From assembly GCF_020523965.1 (NCBI RefSeq), contig NZ_JAJAPX010000001.1, positions 930,001-994,000 on the forward strand: 64,000 nt of DNA. The letters are read 5' to 3'. Source of the stretch: Neotamlana sargassicola. GTDB lineage: Bacteria; Bacteroidota; Bacteroidia; Flavobacteriales; Flavobacteriaceae. The translations under genes and the position numbers were made by a program. The notes beneath the pieces were generated by a model, which was not told the origin of the DNA, did no database searches, and saw nothing but the letters and a program-made list of their open reading frames with translations. Below, in pieces: positions 62,192 through 64,000 of the stretch; position 1 is the stretch's first letter, and each line of letters begins with the position of its first letter.

Positions 62192-62334
62192 GATTGTTAT
62201 TTAATTATTGGTTAATAGCTAAACCATAATTAATAAGCACGAAAAGTATTTGGTTAGATGTTTTGGGGAAAGAACGTGGAAAAAAGAGTCATTTTTTATA
62301 CATCTAATATACTTACCATAGTGTATGTATAGCA

Positions 62335-62352
62335 ATACGTAAATTCCCGTAT
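62335..62352. promoter_or_regulatory. Dyad ATACG-N8-CGTAT upstream of the histidine kinase
   Basis: Same half-sites and spacing as at 31310-31327. It lies between the barrel gene and the kinase gene, which diverge. Confidence 0.35.
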
Positions 62353-62416
62353 TTTTCAGATTATCAGGTGTTTTTAATCGAATATTCTGTAATTTGGTAG
62401 AGCAATTGTATTTTTA

Positions 62417-64000
62417 ATGAATCCACATCTTTACCTTTTATTCATTTTATTAAATGTTGTAATGTCATTTGGTCAAAACCAAAAGGTCAAACAAAATTTG
62501 GATACAGTCCAAGGGTTAATTAAACAAGGTGATAGCTTAAAAAAAATAAATAAAGATGATGCTTTAAAAATCTTTAATAATGCATTAGTTATTGCTTTAG
62601 ATAGTAATTTATTCGATCAAGCAAGTATTCTTTGTAAAAAAGCAGGTGTAATTTATCATACAAAACACGACTATGTAACGGCCGAAAATTTTTATAAAAA
62701 AGGTATTCGTTTGGATAGTTTATCGATAACCACTGCCGATTTGCTTTACAATATTTCTTTAATAAAAAGCGCTAAAAATCAACAAGATAGTGCTTTGTTT
62801 TATTTGCAAAATAGTATTTCTTTATATGAAAAATTTAAACTAAATCAAGCGGCATATAAAGCTTTTTTACGGGCAGGAATTTTGTATAAAGACAGACAAT
62901 TATACGAGCAAGCTTTAAATTATTCTATTAAAGCATATAAAGGTTTCGATAGTATTAATAATAAACAAAAATTGGCCGATGCTTGTACGGTAATTGGTAG
63001 TGTTCAAAATCATTTAAAAAATTATAACCAATCGTTGCAATATCATTTTGAAGCTTTGGAGCTTAACTCAATATTAAAAAATAACTTCGGAAAGGCTATT
63101 TGTTACACAAATATTGGTAATGTTTATAGTAGTTTAAATGAGACAGATTCAACTATTATAAATTATAAAAAGGCGCTTACATTATTTAAACCAACCGCGC
63201 CACAGTACACTGGACTTTTAAATAATTTAGGAGGTGTTTATTTTGGTTTAGACGATTTTAATGCCTCTAAAAACTACTATCTAGAAGCCATTAATTTAAA
63301 TAAGAATTTAAAAGATACTATTTCCTTGATGTATAGTTTTAATGGAATTACAAGTTTGTATTTAAAACGTAATGATTTAAAAAACACGAACGAATATTTA
63401 AAAAAAGCGAGCGAAATATTACCAAGAATTACCGATAAAAATTTACAGCTTGGTTATTATAATAATGAAGCTAGTTATTACGAGAAAACTAAAAATTACC
63501 AAAAAGCCATACAGAGCTTAAAACAATACAATACGTTATACGAGGAAGTATATAATTTAGAAATGAGTCAAATAGCACAAAAGCTTCAAGCTCAATTCGA
63601 TTATAATAAAAAAGAAAACCAAATATTAAAATTAAAGCTAAAGGATAACGAAAACCAATTTTTGCTCGAAGAAAAAACGAAAAATATTAGGGAAAAAAAC
63701 TTAACGCTTATAGTTTTAGTTGTCATTCTGTTATTGTTAATTGTACTATATTATTTATTTCTACAAAGACAAAAAACTACAAATCAAAAAATAAAAATTG
63801 AAAAATTAGAAGCAATTTATAACGGGCAAGAAAGCATTAAAAAGCGTATTTCTAGAGACTTACACGATATAATAACAACAAATTTTGATGGTTTGCGTTT
63901 ACGCGTGTTAGCTTTAAAACGTTCTGATAATATTAGTGAAAAAATTGATGGAATTACAACCGATTTAAAAAAAATGAACAATCAAATTCGTACGGTTTCA
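62417..64000 (+). CDS. TPR sensor histidine kinase (NarL-partner type), partial
   Basis: The gene runs off the right edge; 528 codons are visible. Signal peptide (1-21, ending MSFGQ), periplasmic tetratricopeptide repeats (about 30-400, with units such as ALNYSIKAYKGFDSINNK), one coiled-coil stretch, a membrane helix (about 429-450, LIVLVVILLLLIVLYYLFL) and the start of a HisKA_3 domain with the phosphorylated histidine in SRDLHDII (His483). The ATP-binding domain must lie beyond the window. Kinases of this type pair with LuxR/NarL response regulators, usually encoded next door. Signal unknown. Confidence 0.9.
   Translation, partial: MNPHLYLLFILLNVVMSFGQNQKVKQNLDTVQGLIKQGDSLKKINKDDALKIFNNALVIALDSNLFDQASILCKKAGVIYHTKHDYVTAENFYKKGIRLDSLSITTADLLYNISLIKSAKNQQDSALFYLQNSISLYEKFKLNQAAYKAFLRAGILYKDRQLYEQALNYSIKAYKGFDSINNKQKLADACTVIGSVQNHLKNYNQSLQYHFEALELNSILKNNFGKAICYTNIGNVYSSLNETDSTIINYKKALTLFKPTAPQYTGLLNNLGGVYFGLDDFNASKNYYLEAINLNKNLKDTISLMYSFNGITSLYLKRNDLKNTNEYLKKASEILPRITDKNLQLGYYNNEASYYEKTKNYQKAIQSLKQYNTLYEEVYNLEMSQIAQKLQAQFDYNKKENQILKLKLKDNENQFLLEEKTKNIREKNLTLIVLVVILLLLIVLYYLFLQRQKTTNQKIKIEKLEAIYNGQESIKKRISRDLHDIITTNFDGLRLRVLALKRSDNISEKIDGITTDLKKMNNQIRTVS

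Overview
This window is an AT-rich chromosomal segment of a marine-type member of the Flavobacteriaceae (Bacteroidota). The evidence is the gene content: a TonB-dependent receptor with a carboxypeptidase-like N-domain, a secreted metalloprotease ending in a type IX (Por) sorting domain, HTTM, DUF1080, DUF4286 and DUF6428 proteins, an OlsF-like acyltransferase, Bacteroidota-style MetG, and many promoters fitting the Bacteroidota -7 element TAnnTTTG. Shine-Dalgarno sequences are absent. No phage, insertion sequence, CRISPR array or replication origin was seen. Most of the window is ordinary core genome.

Layout. 1-4.7 kb: a metal-uptake locus. An MntR-like regulator diverges from a TonB receptor, a thioredoxin-like protein and a TroA-type metal-binding lipoprotein; a dyad operator sits exactly on the receptor promoter. 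4.8-9.6 kb: a DUF1080 protein, then the oxidative pentose phosphate genes gnd / zwf-pgl. 9.6-13 kb: feoA-feoB with a 44-residue Cys-rich FeoB-associated protein, then a SCO-like copper chaperone. 13-18.6 kb: rseP, tRNA-Asn, a GIY-YIG nuclease gene bracketed by a copy of the tRNA end plus terminator, then lipid genes (acyltransferase, acyl-ACP desaturase), an HD hydrolase and an AraC-type regulator.

18.65-19.6 kb is a 1-kb stretch without protein genes. It holds two tandem transcription units about 390 bp apart that share an upstream box, promoter spacing, a long hairpin at the same offset and a nearly identical terminator-proximal module. I read them as a pair of undescribed small RNAs. This is the most novel part of the window.

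19.6-31.3 kb: bacilliredoxin, TerB-DnaJ protein, LD-carboxypeptidase, metG, two cell-envelope lipoproteins, a small Cys-rich protein and a four-gene cluster of uncharacterised envelope proteins including a MORN-repeat protein. 31.4-39.4 kb: tex, a TerB-like protein, mfd, a TlpA-like thioredoxin protein and yraN. 39.5-41.1 kb: an arsenic-response module (arsR, DUF6428, ArsC-like) without an adjacent efflux pump. 41.2-49.9 kb: TM2 protein, TauE permease, two acetyltransferases, a TPR protein, a 40-residue small protein, serS, HTTM protein and ribF. 49.9-53.5 kb: secreted metalloprotease and a lipoprotein. 53.6-59.8 kb: pth, rplY, prs, tRNA-Leu, OlsF-like protein, acetyltransferase and fbp. 59.9-64 kb: a secreted four-repeat protein, an outer-membrane barrel protein, and the start of a TPR sensor histidine kinase cut by the window edge.

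Two copies of a flavobacterial-type dispersed intergenic repeat occur near 12.25 and 34.1 kb. All functional calls rest on reading motifs by eye; no database search was possible.
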